Assembly (NCBI RefSeq): GCF_000423445.1
Contig: NZ_AUHZ01000005.1
Coordinates: 212,912 to 276,911 of the forward strand
Direction of reading: 5' to 3'
Length of the DNA: 64,000 bases
Origin: Acidipropionibacterium thoenii DSM 20276
Lineage (GTDB): Bacteria; Actinomycetota; Actinomycetes; Propionibacteriales; Propionibacteriaceae
Each line of letters begins with the position of its first letter. The stretch's first letter is position 1. Under the pieces are notes generated by a model that saw only the letters and a program-made list of their open reading frames with translations, was not told the origin of the DNA and searched no databases. Positions 31,373 through 39,878 of this stretch are shown one piece after another. The position numbers and the translations under genes were made by a program.

Positions 31373-31415
31373 CACAGGGGCGCCGCCGGAGATGAACTCC
31401 GGCGACGCCCCTGTG
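31373..31415 (-). terminator. Strong hairpin after dps
   Basis: CACAGGGGCG pairs with CGCCCCTGTG, and after one mismatch CGCCGGAG-type bases continue the stem to give 18 pairs around a 5-base loop. It lies between dps and the nitrite reductase promoter and probably insulates the two transcripts. No T-tract follows. Confidence 0.7.
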
Positions 31416-31441
31416 TCTGCTGTGAAGCGGTGTGCTGAGGA

Positions 31442-31972
31442 TCAGTTCTTCGGGGTGCGAGCAGTGGCACCCACGAACCAGGCCTGCTGCTCCAGCTTCT
31501 CGATGTAGCCGTGCAGGATGTCGGCCGAGGTCGGATCGGCCTCGTCGACTCCGTCATGGACGGCGCGCATCGTGCCGGTGGTGGACTCGATGGCCTCGAC
31601 CATCAGGTTGATGGCGTCATCGGTGCTCACCTCACCCTGGGGGAACTGCGGCAGGGAGGTGCGGGCGGCGACCACCGAGGGACGGCCGTCCGGAGTGGCG
31701 TGCAGGGCGCGCATCCGCTCGGCGATGTCATCGGAGCCCGCGCGGGCGATGTCGACGACCTCGTCGAGATTGAGGTGCAGGCTGCGGAATCCCGGCCCCA
31801 CGAGGTTCCAGTGGGCCTGCTTGCCGACCAGGCTCAGGGCGATGAAGTCGACGAGCACCTCCTGGAGGCTGTCGCTCAGTTCCTTCGATGCCACGAAACC
31901 CTTCTCGGCGTTCTCGAGCTTGGTCCGGGTGTCACCAGCGGGCTGCGGAACGGTGATGGTCTGCTCAGTCAT
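31442..31972 (-). CDS. dps: Dps-family DNA-binding ferritin-like protein
   Basis: A 176-residue Dps protein, a dodecameric cage that oxidises and stores iron and shields DNA during stress. The intersubunit ferroxidase residues are conserved with the family's exact spacing: H54, H66, D70, D81 and E85 (KQAHWNLVG; LHLNLDEVVD; DDIAER). A polar N-terminal tail of about 20 residues may contact DNA. AAGGAG stands eight bases before the ATG at 31972, so the much longer open frame upstream is not used. It ends at a strong hairpin. Its position next to a nitrite/NO-related operon suggests a shared stress context, but control is probably separate. Confidence 0.93.
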   Translation of the reverse strand: MTEQTITVPQPAGDTRTKLENAEKGFVASKELSDSLQEVLVDFIALSLVGKQAHWNLVGPGFRSLHLNLDEVVDIARAGSDDIAERMRALHATPDGRPSVVAARTSLPQFPQGEVSTDDAINLMVEAIESTTGTMRAVHDGVDEADPTSADILHGYIEKLEQQAWFVGATARTPKN

Positions 31973-32302
31973 TGACGATCTCCTTATGTCTTCAACGTAT
32001 GTGGAGCCTCGGTGCTCGGCGCCACAGGGGCGCGAGCACGTCGGCATGCTTTCCGTCTCGTTCAGGTAGAACGCATCGGCCGGTCCCACTATTCCGTACC
32101 GCGGGCTCCTCGGCTGGTTTTTCGGGAACGAGGGCTTTCCTGCGACCTCCTCGGCCAGCTGCCCTGGATACCGGCAGGTGCCACATCCGGACGCCACCTG
32201 ATGGGCCCGGCCCCCGGTGGGATGCCGGGGTGGCATCGTACCTGGTGATCTCGCTCGGCCCGCACACAACGGCCGGCACCAACCCGGAGGAGATGTCCCC
32301 GA
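31973..32302. other. Intergenic region, divergent dps / membrane protein
   Basis: This 330-base gap holds no convincing gene. On the minus strand a TACGTT box lies near 31996 upstream of dps. A hairpin with one bulge (GTGCTCG...CGAGCAC, about 32012-32038) would fall in or near the dps leader. Close to the right end GGAGGAG serves the plus-strand gene. No other structure was seen. Confidence 0.5.
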
Positions 32303-33400
32303 ATGTCTGGGAGCGGCGCAGATCTGACGATCTTCTGGCTGGTGGTGGCCGGCCGGCTGTTGCTTCCGCTGCTCATCTCCAGGTGTCCGCTGCCCGGCAT
32401 CCTGGCCTGTCTGGTGCTCGACGGCATCGATCAGACGCTGTTCCAGCTCTTCACCGGTCTGGACCTGACCCACTACCAGAGCTTTGACAAGGCTCTGGAC
32501 ATCTACTACCTGTCGCTGGCTTATCTGGCGATCATGCGTAACTGGACCAACCGTCCGGCCGCCGAGATCGCCCGCTTCCTGTACTTCTACCGGATGATCG
32601 GCACCGTCATCTTCGAACTGTCGGGTGGCGTCCACCGATGGCTTCTGCTGGTCTTCCCGAACACCTTCGAGTACTACTTCATCTGCTACGAGGTGGTCCG
32701 CCTCCGATGGAATCCGCAGAGCCGGTCGCGCCGGTTCTGGATCCTGGCGGCGGCCGCCATCTGGGTGGTCATCAAGATCCCTCAGGAGCTGTGGATCCAC
32801 GTCCTCCAGCTCGACTTCACCGATACCTGGCGCGATGTGAGCTGGTTCGCCCCCACGGTGCTGATCGGCCTGATCGTGCTGCTCGCGGTCCTCTGGTTCG
32901 TCCTCCGACCGCGTCTGGACCCGGCGGATCACGGCTGGCAGTTCATGGCCGGGCCGCTTCCCGAAGGGGTCGACGAGGTGCGCGAGCAGGTCAGGCGCGG
33001 CAGGCTCCTCACCTCCTGGCTGGCGGAGAAGATCGCGATCGTGGCGCTGCTGTCGGTGGTGCTGGCCAATATCGTTCCCAGTGTGACCGCCACGCCACTG
33101 CAGATCACTGTGAGCGTCACGGCGCTGATCATCGTCAACTCCTTCATCGGGCTGTTGTTCGCCCGGCTCGGTGTCGGCGGTCATCCGCTGGTGATCGGCT
33201 TCGTGATCCAGTACCTCATCAACCTGGGCCTGGTGATAGTGGCGAACACCCTGCTGCCGACCCGCCCGGCCTACTTCCTCACCGCCGGGTCGTTCTTCCT
33301 GTTGCTGCTGACCCTGGTGGTGGTCCTCTATGACCGCTTCCGCCCGGTGATCGCGGTGCGACTCGGCACCCCGCTCGCTGCGGCTCCGGTGGTCGGCTGA
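32303..33400 (+). CDS. Polytopic membrane protein, unknown function
   Basis: A 365-residue protein with about nine or ten hydrophobic segments (IFWLVVAGRLLLPLLI near the start; FWILAAAAIWVVIKI; APTVLIGLIVLLAVLWFVL; LFARLGVGGHPLVIGFVI; SFFLLLLTLVVVLYDRF). A polar loop (residues 205-240) carries many charged residues. Aromatic-rich segments (YYLSLAYLAIM, FEYYFICYEVVRLRW) lie in the first half. No transporter signature, signal peptide or catalytic motif was recognised. GGAGGAG lies 10 bases before the ATG. The gene stands alone between dps (divergent) and a serine protease (convergent). Function is not assigned. Confidence 0.72.
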   Translation: MSGSGADLTIFWLVVAGRLLLPLLISRCPLPGILACLVLDGIDQTLFQLFTGLDLTHYQSFDKALDIYYLSLAYLAIMRNWTNRPAAEIARFLYFYRMIGTVIFELSGGVHRWLLLVFPNTFEYYFICYEVVRLRWNPQSRSRRFWILAAAAIWVVIKIPQELWIHVLQLDFTDTWRDVSWFAPTVLIGLIVLLAVLWFVLRPRLDPADHGWQFMAGPLPEGVDEVREQVRRGRLLTSWLAEKIAIVALLSVVLANIVPSVTATPLQITVSVTALIIVNSFIGLLFARLGVGGHPLVIGFVIQYLINLGLVIVANTLLPTRPAYFLTAGSFFLLLLTLVVVLYDRFRPVIAVRLGTPLAAAPVVG

Positions 33401-33430
33401 CCCGGTCGGTCAGGCGGGACGGCGGACCGA

Positions 33431-34558
33431 TCAGGTCAGCCGGACAGCGACAGTCGGGCTCTGGCCGTTCCTGGTGTAGCTGACCTTGATGACGTCGCCG
33501 GCTCTCTTGCGCACCGTCGCGATGACGAGGTCCTCGAAGGATCGGGCCTTCTGACCGTCGAACTCGGTGATGACATCGCCCACCTTCAGCCCTGCCCGGG
33601 CCGCGGCACCGTTGGCGGTCACCGCATTGACGTAGAGGCCGTGGGCACTCGCCGCGGAACTCTCGTCGAGCGGGACGACCGAGATGCCGAGGGAGCCCGG
33701 GGTGAAGGAACCCGTCCTGAGAACCTCCTTGGCCACCGCCATCGCGGTGTCGACCGGGATCGCGAATCCCAGTCCGACGCTGCCCCCGCCGCTGGCTCCC
33801 TCGGCGGTGGGAACCGTGGCGATCGCGGTATTGACGCCGATCAGGCGGCCGTCGCAGTCGACCAGGGGTCCCCCCGAGTTGCCGGGGTTGATCGCGGCAT
33901 CGGTCTGGATGACGTCGGACAGGTAGGCACTCAGCTCCCCTGAGGCGTCCGGAAGGGGCATCTGGCGACCCAGCGCGCTGATGATGCCGCGGGTCACCGA
34001 CCCCGACAGGCCCAGCGGGGCGCCGAGGGCGACCACCGACTGACCGACGTTGAGGGTCGAGGAGGTGCCGGTGCCGATCACCGTGTCCTTGTCGGGATCG
34101 GTCCTGATGACCGCCGGATCCAGTCGGGGGACCCGTCCCACCAGCTGCGCAGGGGACTGGACGCCGTCCGAGCGCAGCACGGTCATCGTGGCGCCGTTGG
34201 CGGCCGCGGCAATCACGTGGTCGTTGGTGAGGATGTTCCCCTTCTCGTCGATGAACGATCCCGTGCCGTTGCTGGACTGGCCCGAGGAGGAGGTGAGATG
34301 GATCGTGACGACGCTGGGGAGCACGGTGTCGGCGATCGTCACGGCGTTGCACTCGGCCGCATCGGTCGCTGACGTCGCAGCGGGGGATGTCGAAGCCGCC
34401 GTGGAACGGTTCGAGAGGACCATCCACAGGGCCGTCCCGGAGGCCATCAGGGAGAGGATCAGTAGTCCGGCCATCACGGCCAGCGCGGTCGAGGAGATCT
34501 CGAATCGCCTGGGGGACGCAGGAGGGCGTCTCCCCTGCGGATCACTCGTGCCGGTCAT
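33431..34558 (-). CDS. HtrA/DegP-like S1C serine protease with PDZ domain
   Basis: A 375-residue membrane-anchored quality-control protease. A cytoplasmic tail of about 22 residues is followed by one membrane helix (about 24-48), a Ser/Thr/Ala linker, the trypsin-like domain (about 70-265) and one PDZ domain (about 285-375). The catalytic triad is H114 (LTNDHVIAA), D147 (RLDPAVIR) and S228 (NPGNSGGPL). The usual DLAVL around the aspartate is replaced by DPAVI. AAGGAAGG lies upstream of the ATG. Such proteases degrade or process misfolded proteins outside the membrane. A HdeD-like gene follows upstream on the same strand, 44 bases away, so a shared stress operon is possible. Confidence 0.9.
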   Translation of the reverse strand: MTGTSDPQGRRPPASPRRFEISSTALAVMAGLLILSLMASGTALWMVLSNRSTAASTSPAATSATDAAECNAVTIADTVLPSVVTIHLTSSSGQSSNGTGSFIDEKGNILTNDHVIAAAANGATMTVLRSDGVQSPAQLVGRVPRLDPAVIRTDPDKDTVIGTGTSSTLNVGQSVVALGAPLGLSGSVTRGIISALGRQMPLPDASGELSAYLSDVIQTDAAINPGNSGGPLVDCDGRLIGVNTAIATVPTAEGASGGGSVGLGFAIPVDTAMAVAKEVLRTGSFTPGSLGISVVPLDESSAASAHGLYVNAVTANGAAARAGLKVGDVITEFDGQKARSFEDLVIATVRKRAGDVIKVSYTRNGQSPTVAVRLT

Positions 34559-34602
34559 GGCCCTTCCTTTTCCTGAGGCCAGTCAGGACAGTTGAATGTG
34601 CC

Positions 34603-35154
34603 TCAGGCCGTTGGCTTGGAGAGAATCGCGCGGAAGGCGTTGAGGAGGCCGAGGACCACCAGGGAGAGGCCGAGCAGCCACCACAGGAACACCGCACCCC
34701 ACACCGGGCTGGTGACCAAGGAGAGGCCGGCCAGAATGGAGATGATGGCGAAGATGATGGTCCATGCGGAGGATCCCTCGGTGCTCACCACGAACAGCGC
34801 CACGAAGCCTTCCATCACCCACATGACGCCGATCATCACGGCAATGAAGATCGCCAGGAAGCCCGCGGTCTGACTGAGCTGGCCGAAGGCGACGCACCCC
34901 GCAACGATGTAGAGCAGGCCGAGCAGCCCATGACCGATGCGGCCGCCGGTTCCCAGGCTCCTTCCCATCGCGGCCACGACGACGTAGACGATTCCGGCGA
35001 TGATCGCGTAGATCGCCATCACCACTGTGATCGCCTTCCAGGCGTGACCCGGCCACACCAGAATCGCCACACCGGCGAGCGCCGCCACCAATCCCGTGAT
35101 GGCGACGAATCGCCGAGTGCTCTCGGCAAGACCGGTAACGAATGACTCCGACAT
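34603..35154 (-). CDS. HdeD-like (DUF308) membrane protein
   Basis: A 183-residue protein with six hydrophobic helices arranged as three helix pairs, the pattern of the HdeD/DUF308 family (LAGVAILVWPGHAWKAI is the usual first repeat motif; LVTSPVWGAVFLWWLLGL the last). E. coli HdeD helps acid resistance at high cell density; other members are uncharacterised. The start at 35154 has GAAGGA eight bases upstream, and the longer frame to 35316 is not supported. A TATGAT box lies on the minus strand near 35225. It is just upstream of the HtrA-like protease gene on the same strand. Confidence 0.85.
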   Translation of the reverse strand: MSESFVTGLAESTRRFVAITGLVAALAGVAILVWPGHAWKAITVVMAIYAIIAGIVYVVVAAMGRSLGTGGRIGHGLLGLLYIVAGCVAFGQLSQTAGFLAIFIAVMIGVMWVMEGFVALFVVSTEGSSAWTIIFAIISILAGLSLVTSPVWGAVFLWWLLGLSLVVLGLLNAFRAILSKPTA

Positions 35155-35349
35155 TTCTGCATCCTTCAGTTGGCGGGTCTGCACATTTCCTGCACGTCCT
35201 GCACGCCCCCATTGATTCCCGATCATAGTGGGGCTGGAGCCTCTCGGGGGGGTGTCGAAACGCCCATTCAAACAGGGGTCCTGCCATGAGCGTATCGGAG
35301 CTCGACCGGGCAGCACAGGTGCTGCGCACGATGCTCGGGATCGGCGGAC

Positions 35350-36728
35350 TCAGGCTCCGGCCTGCTGGGCGGTTGCCGTGAAGAGATCGAAGTCAGCTCG
35401 GGAGGTCTTCGCGTAGTCGACGGCCCAGGACATGATGGCCTCGGTGAGCTTGCCTCCCCGTCCCGCGAACCCGAGGATCTCGGCGGCGGTGGGCGACTGG
35501 GAATGAGCCCTGGCCAGTACCCGCCCGCAGGCGACCCCGTACCGGCGGAAGGGCTTGTCCTTGAGGGTGTCCATCTCGATGCTGCCCTTCATGTCATGGA
35601 ACTGGCGTACGTAGTATCCCCGCTCCTCACGGTCGATGTAACCGAGGAAGGGGTCGGAGAGCCCCTGCAGGACGCGCTGCAGACCGACCACTCTGGCGCC
35701 CTCGCCCCGGGTGGTGATGATCTCCTGCAGCGAGTCGGGCTGGGCGATCCCGCCATACTGCTGCACCACGCTCTGCATGGCTTCCTTCACCTGGAGGATC
35801 AGGTGGTGGCCGTCGCCGTCCTCGAACAGTGCCAGGTAGCAGCGGGTGCCGACGCTTCCCACGCCCACGACCCGCTGCGCGATGTCGGCCAGGCCGTAGT
35901 GCTCCATCAGCAGGTGGATGTCCTCGCTGGCCGAGTCCCGGTACTGCTTCAGGTCGTCGGTCAGCTGGGAGGCTGTCGCCCTGTCGATCGGGGTGAGGAC
36001 CGGGGGTCTCGCCAGGAACCGCCGGTGACCGTCCTCGCCCTCGCTGGTGAGGTTTCCTCACGGCGCGGTCCCCGGTGCGCCTCTCGGCATCGCCAATGGC
36101 GTCCTTCAGCACCTCGCGGGAGCCCTTGTCCAATCCCTGGGTGTGCTGTTCGGCGTCGAAGTGGGCGAAGTAGCGCTCGGTGGGGCTGGTCGCCAGCGCA
36201 CCGCGGAGCGCATCCAGATAGGCAGTGATCGTCTCGCCGGCCGTCTTGCGCACCACACCCTTGTCCCGCGAGGTGGCCTGGCCGGCGATGATGATGCTCG
36301 CGACCAGCCTCTTGAGGTCCCATTCCCACGGCGCCCAGGCCGCCTCGTCGAAGTCGTTGAGGTCGAACACCAGGCTGCGCTGGGGGGGAGGCGTAGAAGC
36401 CGAAGTTGCTGACGTGGGCGTCACCGCAGGAGGCCACCAGGATTCCGCTGTCAGCGGTCCGGGCGAGATCGGCGGCCATCAGTGCCGCAGTGCCCCGGTA
36501 GAAGGTGAAGGGGCTCACGCTCATCCGCTCGGTGCGCAGCGGCACCAGGGACTGCACCCGGTTCGCGTTCTGCTGAGTCAGGATGCCCATCGGGTCACGG
36601 TGGGAGGTGCTCACCTGGGCGATACCGGCCCAGTCGGCACGATCGCGCGCCGCCCGGCCCCGCTTGATGCGATCGTCGAAGGATGAGCTGGCAGTGTGCT
36701 GGAGTCCCGGCCTCTCAGGTGTCCTCAT
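35350..36728 (-). pseudogene. DUF2252 protein gene broken by two single-base frameshifts
   Basis: Three successive reading frames together encode a complete DUF2252 protein of about 458 residues. The first frame runs from the ATG at 36728 through GDAHVSNFGFYAS; it breaks at a run of seven G (36382-36388, plus strand). The second frame continues with RSLVFDLNDFDEAAWAPWEWD and breaks at the T triplet 36053-36055. The third continues LTSEGEDGH to the stop at 35350. Removing one base from each run restores one frame. DUF2252 proteins resemble kinase-fold enzymes of unknown role. Both lesions are homopolymer insertions, so a base-calling artefact is as likely as real inactivation. Confidence 0.85.
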
Positions 36729-36849
36729 AGCCAGATCATCTGCCGGCTGTGTCGTTGTGATCAACCAGCGGTCGGGAATTGTCGGTGGATGTGGATCGTC
36801 GCGATCTTCGGGGTGTGAGTGCTTCCGCGGATCCTCATCAGGGGACGAC

Positions 36850-36904
36850 GACCGGCTGGCCCGGGGCACGGGAGCGCGCTCTTCGGGACGCCCCCCAGCC
36901 GGTC
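36850..36904 (-). terminator. Stem-loop after the HAD-DUF2087 gene
   Basis: GACCGGCTGG (36850-36859) and CCAGCCGGTC (36895-36904) are perfect 10-base inverted repeats around a 35-base GC-rich loop. They lie just downstream of the HAD-DUF2087 stop (36911). The long loop makes this a moderate candidate. Confidence 0.4.
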
Positions 36905-36910
36905 CTCCGG

Positions 36911-37816
36911 TCAGGACCTCGGGCGCAGGTAGACACCAGGCTGTGGGCGGCCCACCAGGCCCTCATCGACCAGGTGACGCCGCAGCAGGGCGACGTCATC
37001 GTCCAAGGGCCGCAGCAGCGCGTTGACCTCGGGTTCGGTGAGCCGGATGCCGACCGGGAGGTGGTCTGCGGCGAACCCCAGAACCGTGAGCCGCGGAGCC
37101 TTCCTGGTCGGCATCTGGCTGATCCTGCCGTCCTTGCGCAGGAACCTGGCAACGTCGCGGCCGGGCGCCGGTAGCAGGCCGGCACCGGCCTGCCCGACTC
37201 TGAAGGTGACCTGGGACAGATCGGCCACGACGGCGTCGGCGGGCAGCTCGGCTGCCGGGGTCGAGGTGGTCAGTGCCAGGGCCGACATACCGGCCCGGCG
37301 GGCGGCCTCCACCCCGGCCGGGGCGTCCTCGACGACCAGGCAGCGGGCCGGATCGGCGTCCAGTCGTCGGGCGGCCAGCAGGAAGGCATCGGGCTCGGGC
37401 TTGCCGCGCTCGACGTCCTCGCCGCTCACCAGCACCCGGGGCGGCTCGAGTCCGGCCTCGGTCAGCCTGGCCAGGGCCACCGGACGCCGTGAGGAGGTGG
37501 CGACCGCGGCGACCTCGTGGAGTGCGGTCAGGGCGTCGGCGGCGCCCGGGACAGCCGTGATGCCGTCGGTGGTGGTCAGCTCCAGCTCGTCGATCCTGGC
37601 CGTCGCCGCCGCCCGGCGGGGCTCGTCAATGGTGGCGTCCACGATGTCGCGGGTACGCCAGCCTGTCCTCCCGATGAGCTGATCGGCAGGGATGGCGTAC
37701 TCCCTGGCCCAGGTGCCGAAAGCGGTGAGCAGGGCCTGCTGGGAGTCGACCAGGGTGTTGTCGAGGTCAAGGATCACGGCGTCGAACCGTTGGGTGGCAA
37801 GAGATCCGAGGTTCAT
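36911..37816 (-). CDS. HAD phosphatase fused to a DUF2087 domain
   Basis: A 301-residue fusion. Residues 8-215 form a HAD-IA phosphatase like beta-phosphoglucomutase or sugar phosphatases: motif I DLDNTLVDS (nucleophile D17, acid/base D19), motif II ATSSRR, motif III lysine in ERGKPEPD, and motif IV VVEDAPAGVEAA. Residues about 225-301 match DUF2087: FLRKDGRISQMPTRK, then LTEPEVNALLRPLDDDVALLRRHLVDEG and a final YLR, a small domain usually found with helix-turn-helix proteins. GGGAG six bases before the ATG at 37816 sets the start. DUF2087 may bind nucleic acid or act as a regulator; why it is joined to a phosphatase is unknown. Confidence 0.83.
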   Translation of the reverse strand: MNLGSLATQRFDAVILDLDNTLVDSQQALLTAFGTWAREYAIPADQLIGRTGWRTRDIVDATIDEPRRAAATARIDELELTTTDGITAVPGAADALTALHEVAAVATSSRRPVALARLTEAGLEPPRVLVSGEDVERGKPEPDAFLLAARRLDADPARCLVVEDAPAGVEAARRAGMSALALTTSTPAAELPADAVVADLSQVTFRVGQAGAGLLPAPGRDVARFLRKDGRISQMPTRKAPRLTVLGFAADHLPVGIRLTEPEVNALLRPLDDDVALLRRHLVDEGLVGRPQPGVYLRPRS

Positions 37817-37963
37817 GGCGGCTCCCGGGCGCAGCAGTGGTGGAGAAGTTGTGGATGTCGCCATTGTCCCAGCTGCTGGCGAATCCCGGGTCCACTCCGC
37901 ACACAGGCTGTTGACTAGCGGAAATGATCCGGATCTGAGGACTGTGCACACGGCTTCCCGAAG

Positions 37964-37997
37964 TTATCCACAGCTTTGTCCCCAGCCTGGGGACAAA
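37964..37997. promoter_or_regulatory. Consensus DnaA box next to a 23-bp palindrome
   Basis: TTATCCACA (37964-37972) is the exact DnaA-box consensus. Three bases later, TTTGTCCCCA (37975-37984) and TGGGGACAAA (37988-37997) form a 10-bp inverted repeat around GCC. A weaker box (TTGTGGATG, near 37849) lies nearby. The 240-base gap lies upstream of the HAD-DUF2087 gene and contains nothing else recognised. Confidence 0.55.
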
Positions 37998-38056
37998 TCC
38001 CAGCCGTGTAGTTCCACCTCTGTGAGCCGTCCTCCCGGTGCCGGCCGGGCCCGGTC

Positions 38057-39157
38057 TCACTGCCAGGCGCCACGGAACCTCTGAGGCTGCCAGGGGGCCA
38101 GGTCGTTGGGAAGACCGAGCTCATGAGCGGCGCGCAGTGGCCAGTTGGAGTCGCGCAGCGCCCCCCGGCCGATCAGCACGGCGTCGACACTGCCCTCGGC
38201 GATCAGACTGTCGGCCAACTGCGGCTCCCAGATCATCCCCACCGCCGAGACCGGGATGTCAGCCTGCGAGCGGATCTGGGCGGCCATCGGGGCCTGGTAT
38301 CCCGGTGCCACCGGGATCCTGGCCGAGGAGTTGCCTCCCGAGGAGGCGTCCAGCAGATCCACCCCGACCTCCTTGAGTCGCCGGGTGAGCTCCACCGAGT
38401 CGTCGACCGTCCAGCCGTCGGGGCGCCAGTCGGTCACCGACAGTCGGGTCAGCAGGGGCATGTCGTCGGGAATCGCCGCCCGCACCGCGCGGGCCACCTC
38501 GACCGGAAGCCTCAGCCGGCCGTCCAGATCCCCGCCCCAGCCATCGGTGCGGGTGTTGGACAGCGGCGAGTAGAACTGGTGCAGCAGGTAGCCATGGGCG
38601 CTGTGGATCTCGATCGCGTCGAAGCCCGCCGTGACAGCTCGCCGGGCCGCTGCCGCGAAGTCGTCGATGATCGCCAGGATCTCGTCCTCGGTGAGGGCGT
38701 GCACCGCCTCGCCGACGAACTCCTTGCCGTCACCGGGCTGACTGGTCGGCCCGACCGGGGTCCAGCCACCCTGGGAGGCCGGGACGACCTCGTTGCGGTA
38801 TCCCGGCCACCAGCGCGAGGTCGAGGCCTTGCGTCCGGCATGACCGAGCTGGACGCCGATCCGCCCGCCCAGCGCGTGGACGGCGTCTGTGACGGTGCGC
38901 CAGGCGCTGGCCTGCTCGCCGTTCCACAACCCGGTGTCGTAGGGGCTGATCCGTCCTTCCGGGTTCACCGCAGTGGCCTCGGCGATGATCAGACCGAAGC
39001 CCCCGATCGCGAAGGAGCCGTAGTGCAGCAGGTGCCACTGGGCGGGCACTCCGTCCTGGGCCTCCACGGAGTACTGGCACATCGGCGGCAGCCAGGCTCG
39101 GTTCGGAAGGGTCAGGCCGCGGAGTTCCAGCGGCTGGAAAAGTACAGGACGTGTCAT
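38057..39157 (-). CDS. Old yellow enzyme family flavin oxidoreductase (YqjM-like)
   Basis: A 366-residue FMN-dependent ene-reductase. The YqjM-type active-site motif PPMCQYS carries C27, a redox-tuning cysteine, and Y29. FMN- and substrate-binding motifs QLGHAGRKAS (near 108), the HSAHGYLLHQF stretch (H-x-A-H, near 186) and a C-terminal GRGALRDSNWP segment are present. Such enzymes reduce activated C=C bonds, for instance in N-ethylmaleimide, enones and nitro compounds. GGTGAGATGGA precedes the ATG. The gene is monocistronic or leads into the HAD-DUF2087 gene 240 bases downstream. Confidence 0.92.
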   Translation of the reverse strand: MTRPVLFQPLELRGLTLPNRAWLPPMCQYSVEAQDGVPAQWHLLHYGSFAIGGFGLIIAEATAVNPEGRISPYDTGLWNGEQASAWRTVTDAVHALGGRIGVQLGHAGRKASTSRWWPGYRNEVVPASQGGWTPVGPTSQPGDGKEFVGEAVHALTEDEILAIIDDFAAAARRAVTAGFDAIEIHSAHGYLLHQFYSPLSNTRTDGWGGDLDGRLRLPVEVARAVRAAIPDDMPLLTRLSVTDWRPDGWTVDDSVELTRRLKEVGVDLLDASSGGNSSARIPVAPGYQAPMAAQIRSQADIPVSAVGMIWEPQLADSLIAEGSVDAVLIGRGALRDSNWPLRAAHELGLPNDLAPWQPQRFRGAWQ

Positions 39158-39357
39158 GTTTCCATCTCACCACCAATGACAACCCAGGCAGCACCGAGCT
39201 GACGCCGGCTGGGCACGGTTCTGTTCACCGCTGGCCTGGGGCCATCACCTTCCGGTCACCCATGCAGGGAAAGTTGACGGTGGCAGCCATCTTCCACTGC
39301 AGCCGTCGACCTTTCGTGCATCGGTGGGGGAGAGGGCGGGCACTGCAGACTGGAGAC

Positions 39358-39777
39358 ATGACCCTGACCTCACCGCCGCCGCAGGGAGTCCTGCTCTACG
39401 ACCCCGACTGCGGGTTCTGCACCCGGGTGGCGGGAGCTCTCCAGCAGATACTGGCAGCGGGTCGGGGTCAGGCGGCAGGAGACGCCACGGCGCACCCGAC
39501 CGCTGCGGTGATTCCGATGACCGAGGCCGATCTGGATGCCCTGGGGGTCGACGCCGCGCGGGCGCGGTGCGAGATCCCCCTGGTCCTGGGCGACGGGAGC
39601 GTGGTCTGGGCGGCAGCGGCGATCGGCCAGGCTCTGGAGGGCGCGAAGGCGCCGTGGAGCTGGCTGGGGCGGATCATCACCGCACCGCTGATCGCTCCGC
39701 TGGCGGGCCGGATCTACGCGTGGGTGGCCGCCAACAGGTACCGGTTACCGGGCGGATCGGAGTCCTGCCGGCTGTGA
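39358..39777 (+). CDS. DCC-family thiol-disulfide oxidoreductase-like protein (DUF393)
   Basis: A 139-residue protein with the DCC motif: YDPDCGFCTRVAG, in which D15, C18 and C21 give D-x-x-C-x-x-C at the start of a thioredoxin-like fold. A hydrophobic C-terminal part (WLGRIITAPLIAPLAGRIYAWVAANR) ends in the family-typical Tyr-Arg region. The redox role is inferred from the motif; no substrate of this family is well established. The ATG at 39358 follows TGGAGAC; the frame open from 39151 lacks similarity. It is convergent with YciI, with hairpins between. Confidence 0.82.
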   Translation: MTLTSPPPQGVLLYDPDCGFCTRVAGALQQILAAGRGQAAGDATAHPTAAVIPMTEADLDALGVDAARARCEIPLVLGDGSVVWAAAAIGQALEGAKAPWSWLGRIITAPLIAPLAGRIYAWVAANRYRLPGGSESCRL

Positions 39778-39792
39778 GCGCAGCGGGGCCGA

Positions 39793-39824
39793 CCCGGTGG
39801 AACCAGCGTGCTGGCCCCACCGGG
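39793..39824 (+). terminator. Two-tier hairpin after the DCC gene
   Basis: CCCGGTGG (39793-39800) pairs with CCACCGGG (39817-39824); CCAGC/GCTGG forms a second stem inside. It begins 16 bases after the DCC stop. Confidence 0.6.
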
Positions 39825-39854
39825 CGGACACCCTGCGAGTACAGACCCTGACAG

Positions 39855-39878
39855 CTGACCCGAGGGCCAGCGGGTCAG
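39855..39878 (-). terminator. Hairpin at the end of the YciI gene
   Basis: CTGACCC (39855-39861) and GGGTCAG (39872-39878) are perfect inverted repeats; the right arm includes the YciI stop codon. A possible terminator for the minus-strand transcript. Confidence 0.45.

Noticed and set aside
28618..31557. Start of the nitrite reductase at 31557
   Set aside because: That frame runs through the strong hairpin after dps and the 25-bp operator. The GTG at 31311 with AAGGAAG fits the first membrane helix.
31442..33184. A 580-codon frame ending with Dps
   Set aside because: Only the last 176 codons have similarity. A good Shine-Dalgarno and ATG at 31972 define Dps, and the rest overlaps the divergent membrane protein gene.
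37849..37997. Origin of replication
   Set aside because: One perfect and one weak DnaA box without dnaA, dnaN or an AT-rich stretch are not enough for oriC.
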